From Actinomadura macrotermitis (GTDB lineage Bacteria; Actinomycetota; Actinomycetes; Streptosporangiales; Streptosporangiaceae): 64,000 nucleotides of DNA. Within the stretch, counting starts at the first letter, position 1; each line of letters opens with the position of its first letter. The stretch covers positions 1,984,001-2,048,000 of the forward strand of contig NZ_WEGH01000001.1 in NCBI RefSeq assembly GCF_009604375.1, given 5' to 3'. Shown in pieces: positions 9,251 to 15,550 of this stretch. The notes under the pieces are model-generated. The model was not told where the DNA came from. It saw only the letters and a list, made by a program, of their open reading frames with translations, and ran no database searches. The translations under genes and the position numbers were made by a program.

Positions 9251-9294
9251 GTTATAGATCAACGTAATTTGACTGTAGAACGCTGTTACATAAC
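9251..9294 (-). promoter_or_regulatory. Putative promoter and operator of the monooxygenase-tetR unit
   Basis: An AT-rich island in a GC-rich context. On the minus strand, TATAAC (9251-9256) fits a -10 element about 24 bases before the start codons; TTCTAC or TCTACA at 9274-9280 is a weak -35. The -35 lies inside an inverted repeat, TGTA-N9-TACA (9274-9290), and next to GTTA-CA-TAAC (9285-9294). A TetR dimer bound there would block transcription. On the plus strand TTGACT (9269-9274) could serve the SDR gene, but no good -10 follows it. Confidence 0.35.
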
Positions 9295-9503
9295 TGGCAA
9301 GCCCCGTTCGACGGCGGTCGCTACCGGTGAGCGGGAGAAAGCCCGGCTCGCCTATGTCGGGGTCGGCGAGACGTTCGTTCTCCCGCACCCGCATCGCACA
9401 CCGATCGATCTTTTTCGGCGCGGATGTCGAGACCGGGCCTGTCGCTACGACCTTGTGCTGTGAGGCGCCCCGATCAGGGGGTCGTCGATGATGAGGAGTC
9501 GGC

Positions 9504-10247
9504 ATGGGGACGCTGGAGAACAAGTCGGCACTGGTGACCGGCGGGTCGCGAGGGATCGGGCGCGCGATCGTGGTGAGGCTGGCCCGTGAGGGCGCGGCAG
9601 TGGTCTTCAGTTTCGTTCGCGACCAGGCGGCGGCGGAGGACGTGGTGGCCGAGGTGGCGGCCTTCGGCGGCCGGGCGATCGCCGTCCGGGCCGATCAGGG
9701 ACGCCTGGAGGACCTGACGCACCTGTTCGGCGAGGTCGACCGGAACCTCGCCGGTCTGGACGTGGTGGTCAACAACGCCGCGATCAATCCGATGGGGAAC
9801 ATCTGCGACGCCACCGAGAGCGACTTCGACGAGGTGATGGCCGTCAACACCAAGGGGCCGTTCTTCGTCGTCCAGGCCGCCGCCGAGCGGCTCGGCGCGG
9901 GGGGACGGATCATCAACATCTCCTCTTCCGGCGCGGTGCCGGGTCTGGCCCTGTACTTCGCCAGCAAGGCGGCGCTGGAGTCGATCACCGCCGTCGCCGC
10001 CCACGAGTTCGGTCCCAGGGGCATCACCGTCAACAGCGTGACCCCTGGCGCCACCGAGACGGACATGATGCGCGCCGCGGCCGGAGAGCATCTGGAGCAG
10101 GCCATCGAGCACACCGTCTCCCTGACACCACTGCAGCGGCTGGGACGTCCGGAGGACATCGCCAACGTCGTCGCGTTCCTGGCCGGGCCCGACGCGCAAT
10201 GGATCACGGGCCAGAACCTGCGTGTCTCCGGTGGCCTGACGATCTGA
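9504..10247 (+). CDS. SDR-family NAD(P)-dependent oxidoreductase
   Basis: Classical short-chain dehydrogenase of 247 residues, the usual length. The cofactor loop TGGSRGIG is at residues 12-19, NNAA at 90-93, the catalytic Ser at 141/142 and the YxxxK pair at Tyr151/Lys155. The C-terminal GQNLRVSGGLTI is typical of FabG-like enzymes. It would reduce a ketone or oxidise an alcohol; substrate specificity cannot be read. No Asp/Arg signature clearly decides NAD versus NADP. It is divergent from the flavin monooxygenase with a 280-base gap, so shared regulation is possible but not shown. Confidence 0.88.
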   Translation: MGTLENKSALVTGGSRGIGRAIVVRLAREGAAVVFSFVRDQAAAEDVVAEVAAFGGRAIAVRADQGRLEDLTHLFGEVDRNLAGLDVVVNNAAINPMGNICDATESDFDEVMAVNTKGPFFVVQAAAERLGAGGRIINISSSGAVPGLALYFASKAALESITAVAAHEFGPRGITVNSVTPGATETDMMRAAAGEHLEQAIEHTVSLTPLQRLGRPEDIANVVAFLAGPDAQWITGQNLRVSGGLTI

Positions 10248-10294
10248 CGGCCTCGAACTCCCGAGGCTGCGGCGAGCGGCAAAGCAGCGGGGAA

Positions 10295-10320
10295 CCACAG
10301 GTCAATGCGCTGACCTGTGG
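10295..10320 (+). terminator. Perfect inverted repeat downstream of the SDR gene
   Basis: CCACAGGTCA - 6 bases - TGACCTGTGG, a perfect 10-base stem 48 bases after the SDR stop. No T-run follows, so it may be a non-canonical terminator or a protein-binding palindrome. The remaining 140 bases up to the convergent MFS gene contain an open frame (from 10317) without recognisable similarity; I do not call a gene there. Confidence 0.4.
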
Positions 10321-10458
10321 TGGAGCCGCAACAGAGTCCCGCCGGAATTCGGGGGACGGTGCTCACCGCGCTGGATCTGTCCGGACGGGTTCCCTGGCAG
10401 CGGGAGTTCGAGGGTCACCCCGGCCCGCCGCAGGTCAGCACCACCAAGACCGTCTGGA

Positions 10459-11700
10459 TCACTGGCGAACGGCAGGACGGGACGTGGTCTGTGAGGACGG
10501 CGCCAGGGTGGTGCGGCGCAGCACGGTCACGGCGGCGATCACGATGGCGGCCAGGAAGGTGACCGTGAAGGCGAGGGCCGGTCCGTGGGAGTCGAGGAGG
10601 AGGCCGGCGAGTGCGCTTCCGGCGGCGGTTCCGCCGTTGTTGGCCGTGGACACCCACGTGTTGGCCTCGGTGGGCGAGGAGTTCGATGCGGCGGCCAGGT
10701 CGTTCATCAGCAGGTAGGCCGTGGTGAAGAGGGGGGCGAGGGTCAGTCCCGCGACGAAGACGGCCGCGGCGGCCCTGCTCGGGGTGGCGGTCAGGCACAG
10801 CGGCAGCAATGTCAGGGCGAAGGCGATGACCAGCAGCACGAACCGGCTGGACGCGGCGCTGCGCCACCGTGTGCGGCCGTACCAGACGCCGCCGAGCGCG
10901 CTGCCCGCCGAGAGCAGCGCCAGCAGGACCCCGCCCGCGCTGGGAGAACCGGCCCGGTCCGCGATGTAGGGGAGGCCGACGTCCAGGGCCCCGACGGCCA
11001 GGCCGACCCCGGCGAACGACAGCACGATGGTCCGGATGCCCGGGAACGAGAGAGGGCGGCTGCGAGCGCGGTGCTCTTCGGAGTCGGCCGGGGTGGTGTC
11101 GCGAGTGGCCGGCGACAGGACGAAGCAGGTGCTGCCGAGTCCTATCAGCGCCATGACCGTGAGCATCGCCGTCAGTGGGGAGGCGACGGCGATCAGGCCG
11201 CCGGCCAGCAGCGGGCCTGTGGTGAACACGACCTCCTCGGTGACCGAGTCGAGGGCGTAGGCGGTCTGCAGCAACGGCCGCCGCTCGTGCAGGATCTTCG
11301 CCCACAGGACCCGCATCGTCGGGCCGAGGGGCGGGGCGAAGGCGCCGGCGAGCGCGGCGGCGGCGATGAGCACCGCGCTGTCCGCGCCTGTTTCGGCCAG
11401 CGCGACCAGCGCCGCCAGCCCGAGCAGGTACAGGGCCGTGAGCCGCCGCAGCGCGTACCGGGCGCCCCGGCGGTCGATCAGCCGCGCGCGGGCGGGCGCG
11501 AGCAGCGTCAGGGTGCACGACAGCGCGCCGCAGGTGAAGCCGGCGACGGCGAACGACCCGGTGGCGTCGCGGATCAGCAGGATCAGGGCCAGCGGCAGGG
11601 CGGCGAACGACAGCCGTGCCACGCAACTGGCCAGGAACGGCCGGCGCGCCTCACGGACGGCCAGCACGGCACGGTAGGTCGCGGGAGTGTCTTCTCCCAT
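10459..11700 (-). CDS. MFS efflux transporter
   Basis: A 413-residue membrane protein with about 12 hydrophobic segments split by a charged central loop near residues 195-210 (RDTTPADSEEHRARSR). The first helices (LSFAALPLALILLIRDATGS) and the following basic loop DRRGARYALRR fit the MFS 'motif A' region of drug-efflux-like permeases in actinomycetes. It would export a small molecule by proton antiport; the substrate is unknown. The start is ATG 11700, with GAGG about 12 bases upstream. It lies 74 bases downstream of the ABC-F resistance gene on the same strand, so the two likely form a resistance operon controlled by the leader at 13401-13580. Confidence 0.8.
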   Translation of the reverse strand: MGEDTPATYRAVLAVREARRPFLASCVARLSFAALPLALILLIRDATGSFAVAGFTCGALSCTLTLLAPARARLIDRRGARYALRRLTALYLLGLAALVALAETGADSAVLIAAAALAGAFAPPLGPTMRVLWAKILHERRPLLQTAYALDSVTEEVVFTTGPLLAGGLIAVASPLTAMLTVMALIGLGSTCFVLSPATRDTTPADSEEHRARSRPLSFPGIRTIVLSFAGVGLAVGALDVGLPYIADRAGSPSAGGVLLALLSAGSALGGVWYGRTRWRSAASSRFVLLVIAFALTLLPLCLTATPSRAAAAVFVAGLTLAPLFTTAYLLMNDLAAASNSSPTEANTWVSTANNGGTAAGSALAGLLLDSHGPALAFTVTFLAAIVIAAVTVLRRTTLAPSSQTTSRPAVRQ

Positions 11701-11774
11701 GTGTCTTGGTCGCCTCACGTGGTCAAGGAGTGGGCCGGGCGGGCGGGCGGGGCGGTCCGCCCGCCCGGCGGAGG

Positions 11775-13400
11775 TCAGGCGGCCTGGTGGTGCACCGCGG
11801 CTGCGGGGAGGGTCAGGTGCGTGCCCTCGAAGGCCGCGCGGAGGCCGCGGTCGTGGGTGACGATGACGACGGTGCCGGTGTAGGCGTGCAGGGCCTCCTC
11901 CAGTTCCTCGACCAGGGCGGGGGCGAGGTGGTTGGTCGGTTCGTCCAGGAGCAGCAGGTCGGCCGGGGCCGTGACGAGCCGGGCCAGCGCGATCCTGCGC
12001 CGCTGGCCGGTGGACAGCGTTCCGACCGGCTTGGTGAGGTCCGACGGGTGGAAGAGGCCGAGGGCGAGCAGGGTTTCGGCGTGTTCCTCCTGTTCGCCGG
12101 GGCGGCCTTCGGCGAAGGCGCGTAGCACCGGGCGGTCCGGGTGGAGCAGGGGTTCCTCCTGGCGCAGGTAGCCGATGGCGGCCGGGCGCACGACCGTTCC
12201 GTGGTCGGGGCGGAGGGTGCCGGCGATGATGTCCAGGAGCGTCGTCTTCCCTGCTCCGTTCGGGCCGGTCACCAGCAGCCGCTCGCCGTGCGCGAGCCGC
12301 AGCGACGGCACGTGCACGCGGTCGCCGAGGCGCACGCCGGTGAGTTCGAGGGCGACGGGGCTCTCGGACGCGGTGTCCATGTCGGCCATGAAGCGGAGCG
12401 GGTCCGGGGGGCGGAGCGCGGGGTCGTCGGTGAGCCGGCGGACGTTCTCGCGGGCGTTGCGGATGCGGCTCATGGCGCCGTGGGCGCGGGAGCGGGCGCG
12501 GAAGGCGCCCGCGCCGCTGAAGCCGCGCGGCAGTTTGCGCGGGATCGCGGTCAGGCGGACGGAGTTGGTGGCGGCGAGCCGTTCCTGTCGGGCCAGGTCG
12601 GCCTTCCAGGCCTCGTGCTCCTGGAGCCGGCGGGCGCGGTCGGCGGCCTTGGCCGCCAGGTACCCGGCGTAGCCGTTGCCGTACCGGGCGACCTTGCGCC
12701 GGTCGTGGTCCACCTCCAGGACGGTCGAGGTGACGCGGTCCAGGAACACCCGGTCGTGGGTGGTCATGACGACGGTGCCGGGGTGGGTGCGCAGGTGCTC
12801 TTCCAGCCAGGCGATGGCGTCGTCGTCGAGGTCGTTGCCGGGTTCGTCCAGCAGGAGCAGTTCGGGGGCGGACGCCAGCGTCGCGGCGAGCGCGAGGCGG
12901 GAGCGTTCGCCGCCCGACAGGGTGGCGAGGGGGCGGGCGCGGTCGAGCGCGGGCAGGCCGAGGCCGTGCAGGGCGAGGTCGACGCGGGTGTCGGCGGTGT
13001 AGCCGCCGCGCGCCTCGAACTCGGCCAGCAGGTCGCCGTAGGCGGCCAGGTCCGCGGGGGACGCGCCGGCCAGCGCGGCCTCGGCCCGGTGGATGCGGGC
13101 CTCCAGGTCGCGCAGGCCGGCCAGGACGTGGTCGATGGCGTCGGCGACGGTGGCGCCGGCGGGCAGGTCCAGCGTCTGGGCGAGATGGCCGACGCCGCCG
13201 GGCGCGGTGACGGCGACCGTCCCGTTGTCCGGGGACTCCAGCCCGGCCATCAGCCGCAGCAGCGTGGTCTTCCCCGCGCCGTTCTCGCCGATGACGCCGA
13301 CCTTCTCGCCGGCCTTGACGGTGAAGGAGACCTGGTCGAGCACGACATGGTCGCCGTAGTGCTTGGTGACGTCGGAGAGCTGGATATGGGCGGTACGCAT
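11775..13400 (-). CDS. ABC-F ribosomal-protection ATPase (antibiotic-resistance type)
   Basis: A soluble protein of 541 residues with two ABC domains and no membrane segments, the ABC-F layout. Walker A motifs are GENGAGKT (38-45) and GPNGAGKT (about 378-385); signatures are LSGGE and LSTGQ. The Walker B regions are DEPGNDLD and DEPTNHLAPAL; the latter is typical of the actinomycete producer-type ARE proteins (TlrC/OleB/CarA group). The linker between the domains is long and basic (PRKLPRGFSGAGAFRARSR), as in proteins that reach the peptidyl-transferase centre. Such proteins dislodge macrolides, lincosamides, streptogramins or pleuromutilins. I chose ATG 13400, preceded by AGGAG at 10 bases. 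A 180-base structured leader precedes it, pointing to drug-induced attenuation. Confidence 0.85.
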   Translation of the reverse strand: MRTAHIQLSDVTKHYGDHVVLDQVSFTVKAGEKVGVIGENGAGKTTLLRLMAGLESPDNGTVAVTAPGGVGHLAQTLDLPAGATVADAIDHVLAGLRDLEARIHRAEAALAGASPADLAAYGDLLAEFEARGGYTADTRVDLALHGLGLPALDRARPLATLSGGERSRLALAATLASAPELLLLDEPGNDLDDDAIAWLEEHLRTHPGTVVMTTHDRVFLDRVTSTVLEVDHDRRKVARYGNGYAGYLAAKAADRARRLQEHEAWKADLARQERLAATNSVRLTAIPRKLPRGFSGAGAFRARSRAHGAMSRIRNARENVRRLTDDPALRPPDPLRFMADMDTASESPVALELTGVRLGDRVHVPSLRLAHGERLLVTGPNGAGKTTLLDIIAGTLRPDHGTVVRPAAIGYLRQEEPLLHPDRPVLRAFAEGRPGEQEEHAETLLALGLFHPSDLTKPVGTLSTGQRRRIALARLVTAPADLLLLDEPTNHLAPALVEELEEALHAYTGTVVIVTHDRGLRAAFEGTHLTLPAAAVHHQAA

Positions 13401-13432
13401 GGGCGCGTGACTCCTGGTTCCCGGCAGAGCCG

Positions 13433-13444
13433 ATCGCAAGCGAT
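13433..13444 (-). other. Leader hairpin 3 of the ABC-F mRNA
   Basis: ATCGC-AA-GCGAT, a compact 5-base stem about 33 bases before the ABC-F start codon and just upstream of the ribosome-binding site. It is part of the structured leader. Confidence 0.35.
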
Positions 13445-13454
13445 GGGTGGGGAA

Positions 13455-13504
13455 CGCGCACGCCAGGGCGTCAGCAGGAAAGGAAGGGGGCCCTGGGCGC
13501 GCGA
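13455..13504 (-). terminator. Leader hairpin 2 of the ABC-F mRNA, candidate attenuator stem
   Basis: The arms at about 13455-13469 and 13490-13504 pair over roughly 14 bases (core CCAGGGC/GCCCTGG extended by CGCGCG-rich arms with one bulge). On the minus strand the loop contains CCCCCTTCCTTTCC. This is the strongest stem of the leader and the best candidate for an intrinsic-terminator-like or ribosome-blocking structure. Confidence 0.45.
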
Positions 13505-13506
13505 CG

Positions 13507-13551
13507 GGCGTGACCGGCGGAGCGGAGCTCGAACGCCTGGAGGGTCACGCC
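13507..13551 (-). other. Leader hairpin 1 of the ABC-F mRNA
   Basis: A perfect 9-base pairing GGCGTGACC/GGTCACGCC (13507-13515 with 13543-13551). It starts 9 bases after the stop of the leader peptide, so a ribosome stalled on the peptide would cover or reshape it. Confidence 0.45.
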
Positions 13552-13559
13552 GTCAGGAA

Positions 13560-13580
13560 TCACAGAAAGATCAGTGCCAC
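13560..13580 (-). CDS. Putative leaderless regulatory leader peptide MALIFL
   Basis: A six-codon frame GTG GCA CTG ATC TTT CTG TGA. Its GTG lies exactly seven bases after the -10 element, so transcription would begin at the start codon, giving a leaderless message. Short hydrophobic leader peptides on which drug-bound ribosomes stall are known to control erm and ARE ABC-F genes. The size, position and following stem-loops fit that mechanism; expression is not proven by sequence alone. Confidence 0.45.
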   Translation of the reverse strand: MALIFL

Positions 13581-13587
13581 GCCGGGG

Positions 13588-13616
13588 AACCTACTGCGGC
13601 TTCGCGGGCCCGTCAA
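13588..13616 (-). promoter_or_regulatory. Promoter of the ABC-F/MFS operon
   Basis: Minus-strand TTGACG (13611-13616), a 17-base spacer, and TAGGTT (13588-13593): a good match to a housekeeping sigma promoter. The predicted start near 13580 leaves a leader of about 180 bases before the ABC-F gene. Confidence 0.6.
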
Positions 13617-13636
13617 GGATGATCTTCCGCCGACTG

Positions 13637-13658
13637 TATTGGATCGTTCAGTTCAAAA
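13637..13658 (+). promoter_or_regulatory. Putative TetR operator, site 1 (tetR promoter)
   Basis: A 22-base imperfect palindrome of the form T-n-TTG-n-A...T-n-CAA-n-A. It agrees at 14 of 22 positions with a second site at 14288-14309 in front of the Cmx-like exporter. A likely -10 (TACGGT, 13664-13669) follows immediately. A repressor bound here would regulate its own gene. Confidence 0.45.
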
Positions 13659-13675
13659 CATGTTACGGTCGCCCC

Positions 13676-14248
13676 ATGGCGCGACCGCGGAAGTTCGACG
13701 AGACGCAGGCCGTCGAGGCGGCCATGCGCGCCTTCTGGGCGCACGGCTACGAGGCGACCTCGACCGAGGAGCTGTGCGCGGCCACCGGCATCGGCCGCAG
13801 CAGCATCTACAACACCTTCAAGAGCAAGCACGACCTGTTCCAGAAGGCGCTGCGGCACTACATGGACGCCGCCAACGCGCGGACGGCCGAGCTCTTCGAG
13901 AGCGGCCTCCCCGTCCAGGAGAAGGTCGCGACCCTGTTCGCGCGGATCGTCGCGGAGGAGGCCGAGGACGGCATCGGCTGCCTGGTGGTCAACACCGGCG
14001 TCGAGCTGGCCCCGCGCGACCCCGAGGTCGCCGAGATCCTCCGGCGCGACTACCGGTGGCGGCTGGAGACGCTGCGGGCCGCGTTCGACAAGGGCCGGCG
14101 GGACGGGGACATCGCCGCGGAACGAGACCCCGTGGAGCTCGCGCACTTCGTCATCGCGACCGTCAGCGGGATGCGGGTCGCGGCGCGGTCCGGGGCCGGG
14201 CGGCCGGCGCTGGAGGCGATCGCGGCGGGCGCGCTGCACGCGCTCTGA
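13676..14248 (+). CDS. TetR/AcrR-family regulator, probable leaderless mRNA
   Basis: Repressor of 190 residues. The N-terminal helix-turn-helix reads MRAFWAHGYEATSTEELCAA then TGIGRSSIYNTFKSKHDLF, the AcrR-like pattern. The C-terminal ligand pocket (IVAEEAEDGIGCLVVNTGVE) is typical of TetR proteins that control efflux or redox enzymes. No Shine-Dalgarno sequence precedes the ATG (bases gtcgcccc), and a -10-like TACGGT ends six bases before it, so the transcript probably starts at or next to the A of ATG. The matching palindromes before this gene and before the adjacent exporter indicate that it represses both. Confidence 0.88.
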   Translation: MARPRKFDETQAVEAAMRAFWAHGYEATSTEELCAATGIGRSSIYNTFKSKHDLFQKALRHYMDAANARTAELFESGLPVQEKVATLFARIVAEEAEDGIGCLVVNTGVELAPRDPEVAEILRRDYRWRLETLRAAFDKGRRDGDIAAERDPVELAHFVIATVSGMRVAARSGAGRPALEAIAAGALHAL

Positions 14249-14287
14249 CGGCGCCGGCCGGCGGCCGTCCTCTTTTGCACGCCCTCA

Positions 14288-14309
14288 TTTTGTACTGTCC
14301 CATCCAAAA
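14288..14309 (+). promoter_or_regulatory. Putative TetR operator, site 2 (exporter promoter)
   Basis: An imperfect palindrome with TTTTG and CAAAA ends, 15 bases before the exporter start. It shares 14 of 22 positions with site 1 at 13637-13658. Confidence 0.45.
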
Positions 14310-14324
14310 CAAGGGAGGCCACCG

Positions 14325-15506
14325 ATGCCCCTCGCCGTCTACATGCTCGGCTTCGCGATCTTCGCCCAGGGCACCTCGGAGTTCATGCTGGCCGGCCTGC
14401 TCCCCGACATGGCCGCCGAGCTGCACGTGTCCGTCCCGACGGCGGGCCTGCTGATCGCGGCGTACGCGCTCGGCATGGTCGTCGGCGCGCCCGCGCTCGC
14501 CCTCGCCACGCTGCGCTGGTCCCGGCGCAGCGCGCTGCTGCTCTTCCTGGCGGTGATCGTGCTCGCGCACGTCGCGGGCGCGCTCACCCCCGGCTACGGC
14601 CCGCTGCTGGCGACCCGGCTGATCGGCGCGGTCGCCAGCGCCGGGTTCTTCGGCGTCGCGGCCGTCGCCGCGGTGGACCTGGTCCCGGCGGACGCGCGGG
14701 GCCGGGCCCTGGCGATCGTCATCGGCGGCATCACCGTCGCGACCGTGTTCGGGGTGCCGGCGGGCACCTTCCTCGGCCAGTACCTCGGCTGGCGGGCCGC
14801 GTTCTGGACGGTCGCCGCGCTGTCGGCCCTCGCCGCCGCCGGGGTCGCGCGGACGCTGCCGGGCGGCCGTCCCGACGCCGCGGCCCCCGGGCTGCGCGCG
14901 GAGTTCCGCAGCATGGCGAGCCCGGGCCTGTGGGCCGCCTACGGCACCTCGGCGCTGTCGTTCAGCTCGATGATGGCGACGTTCAGCTACCTCGGCGCGC
15001 TGCTCACCGGCACCACCGGCCTCGCCGAGAAGTGGGTCCCGGCGGTGCTGGCGCTGTTCGGCGTCGGCTCGCTGGCGGGGATCGCGATCGGCGGCCGGGT
15101 CGCCGACGCCCACCCCGTCCGCACCCTGACCGCCGGGATGACGGGCGTGGCGGTGACGTCGGCGGCGCTCGCGCTCACCGCCGGGCACGCGGCGGCCGTC
15201 GTGCCGCTGGTGTTCCTGCTCGGCGCGTTCGGCCTCGCCACCAACCCGGCGGTGAGCGTGCGGGTCTACGCCAACGTCGGCGAGGTGCGGACGCTGGCGG
15301 GCGCGACGGTGACGTCGGCGTTCAACGTCGGCAACACGCTCGCGCCGTGGTTCGGCGGGCTGGTCATCGGCGCCGGGTTCGGATACCCGGCGGTCGCGTG
15401 GGTCGGCGCCGCGATGGCGGCGGGCGCCCTCGGGACGGTCGCGCTCGGTGTCGCGCTGGACCGCCGCCAGGCCGCCGCGCCCGAGCGGGTGCTGGTCGAC
15501 GCCTGA
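14325..15506 (+). CDS. Cmx/CmrA-like chloramphenicol efflux MFS transporter
   Basis: A 393-residue permease with about 12 membrane helices. The start MPLAVYMLGFAIFAQGTSEF and the following LAGLLPDMAAELHVSVPTAG closely resemble the Cmx/CmrA group of proton-driven chloramphenicol exporters (DHA1 family). GTFLGQYLGWRAAFW in helix 5 is the antiporter motif C region. GGGAGG lies 6 bases before the ATG. It follows the tetR gene by 76 bases with an operator-like site in between, the usual repressor-pump arrangement. Chloramphenicol as substrate is inferred from family resemblance. Confidence 0.82.
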   Translation: MPLAVYMLGFAIFAQGTSEFMLAGLLPDMAAELHVSVPTAGLLIAAYALGMVVGAPALALATLRWSRRSALLLFLAVIVLAHVAGALTPGYGPLLATRLIGAVASAGFFGVAAVAAVDLVPADARGRALAIVIGGITVATVFGVPAGTFLGQYLGWRAAFWTVAALSALAAAGVARTLPGGRPDAAAPGLRAEFRSMASPGLWAAYGTSALSFSSMMATFSYLGALLTGTTGLAEKWVPAVLALFGVGSLAGIAIGGRVADAHPVRTLTAGMTGVAVTSAALALTAGHAAAVVPLVFLLGAFGLATNPAVSVRVYANVGEVRTLAGATVTSAFNVGNTLAPWFGGLVIGAGFGYPAVAWVGAAMAAGALGTVALGVALDRRQAAAPERVLVDA

Positions 15507-15509
15507 GGC

Positions 15510-15544
15510 GGCGGGGCGGCCCGGTCGTCCCGGGCCGCCCCGCC
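15510..15544. terminator. Bidirectional hairpin between convergent genes
   Basis: A perfect 15-base GC-only stem (GGCGGGGCGGCCCGG and its complement) with a 5-base loop. It sits between the stops of the exporter (15506) and the M6 protease (15551) and can serve both strands; no T-tract. Confidence 0.7.
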
Positions 15545-15550
15545 GGGGTC

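Noticed and set aside
9233..9463. Plus-strand 76-codon frame in the monooxygenase/SDR intergenic region
   Set aside because: No ribosome-binding site or similarity, and it overlaps the likely divergent promoter.
10317..10562. Plus-strand frame after the SDR gene (VLTALDLSGRVPW...)
   Set aside because: Runs into the antisense of the MFS gene and lacks a Shine-Dalgarno; the first part may be a gene remnant, but nothing could be identified.
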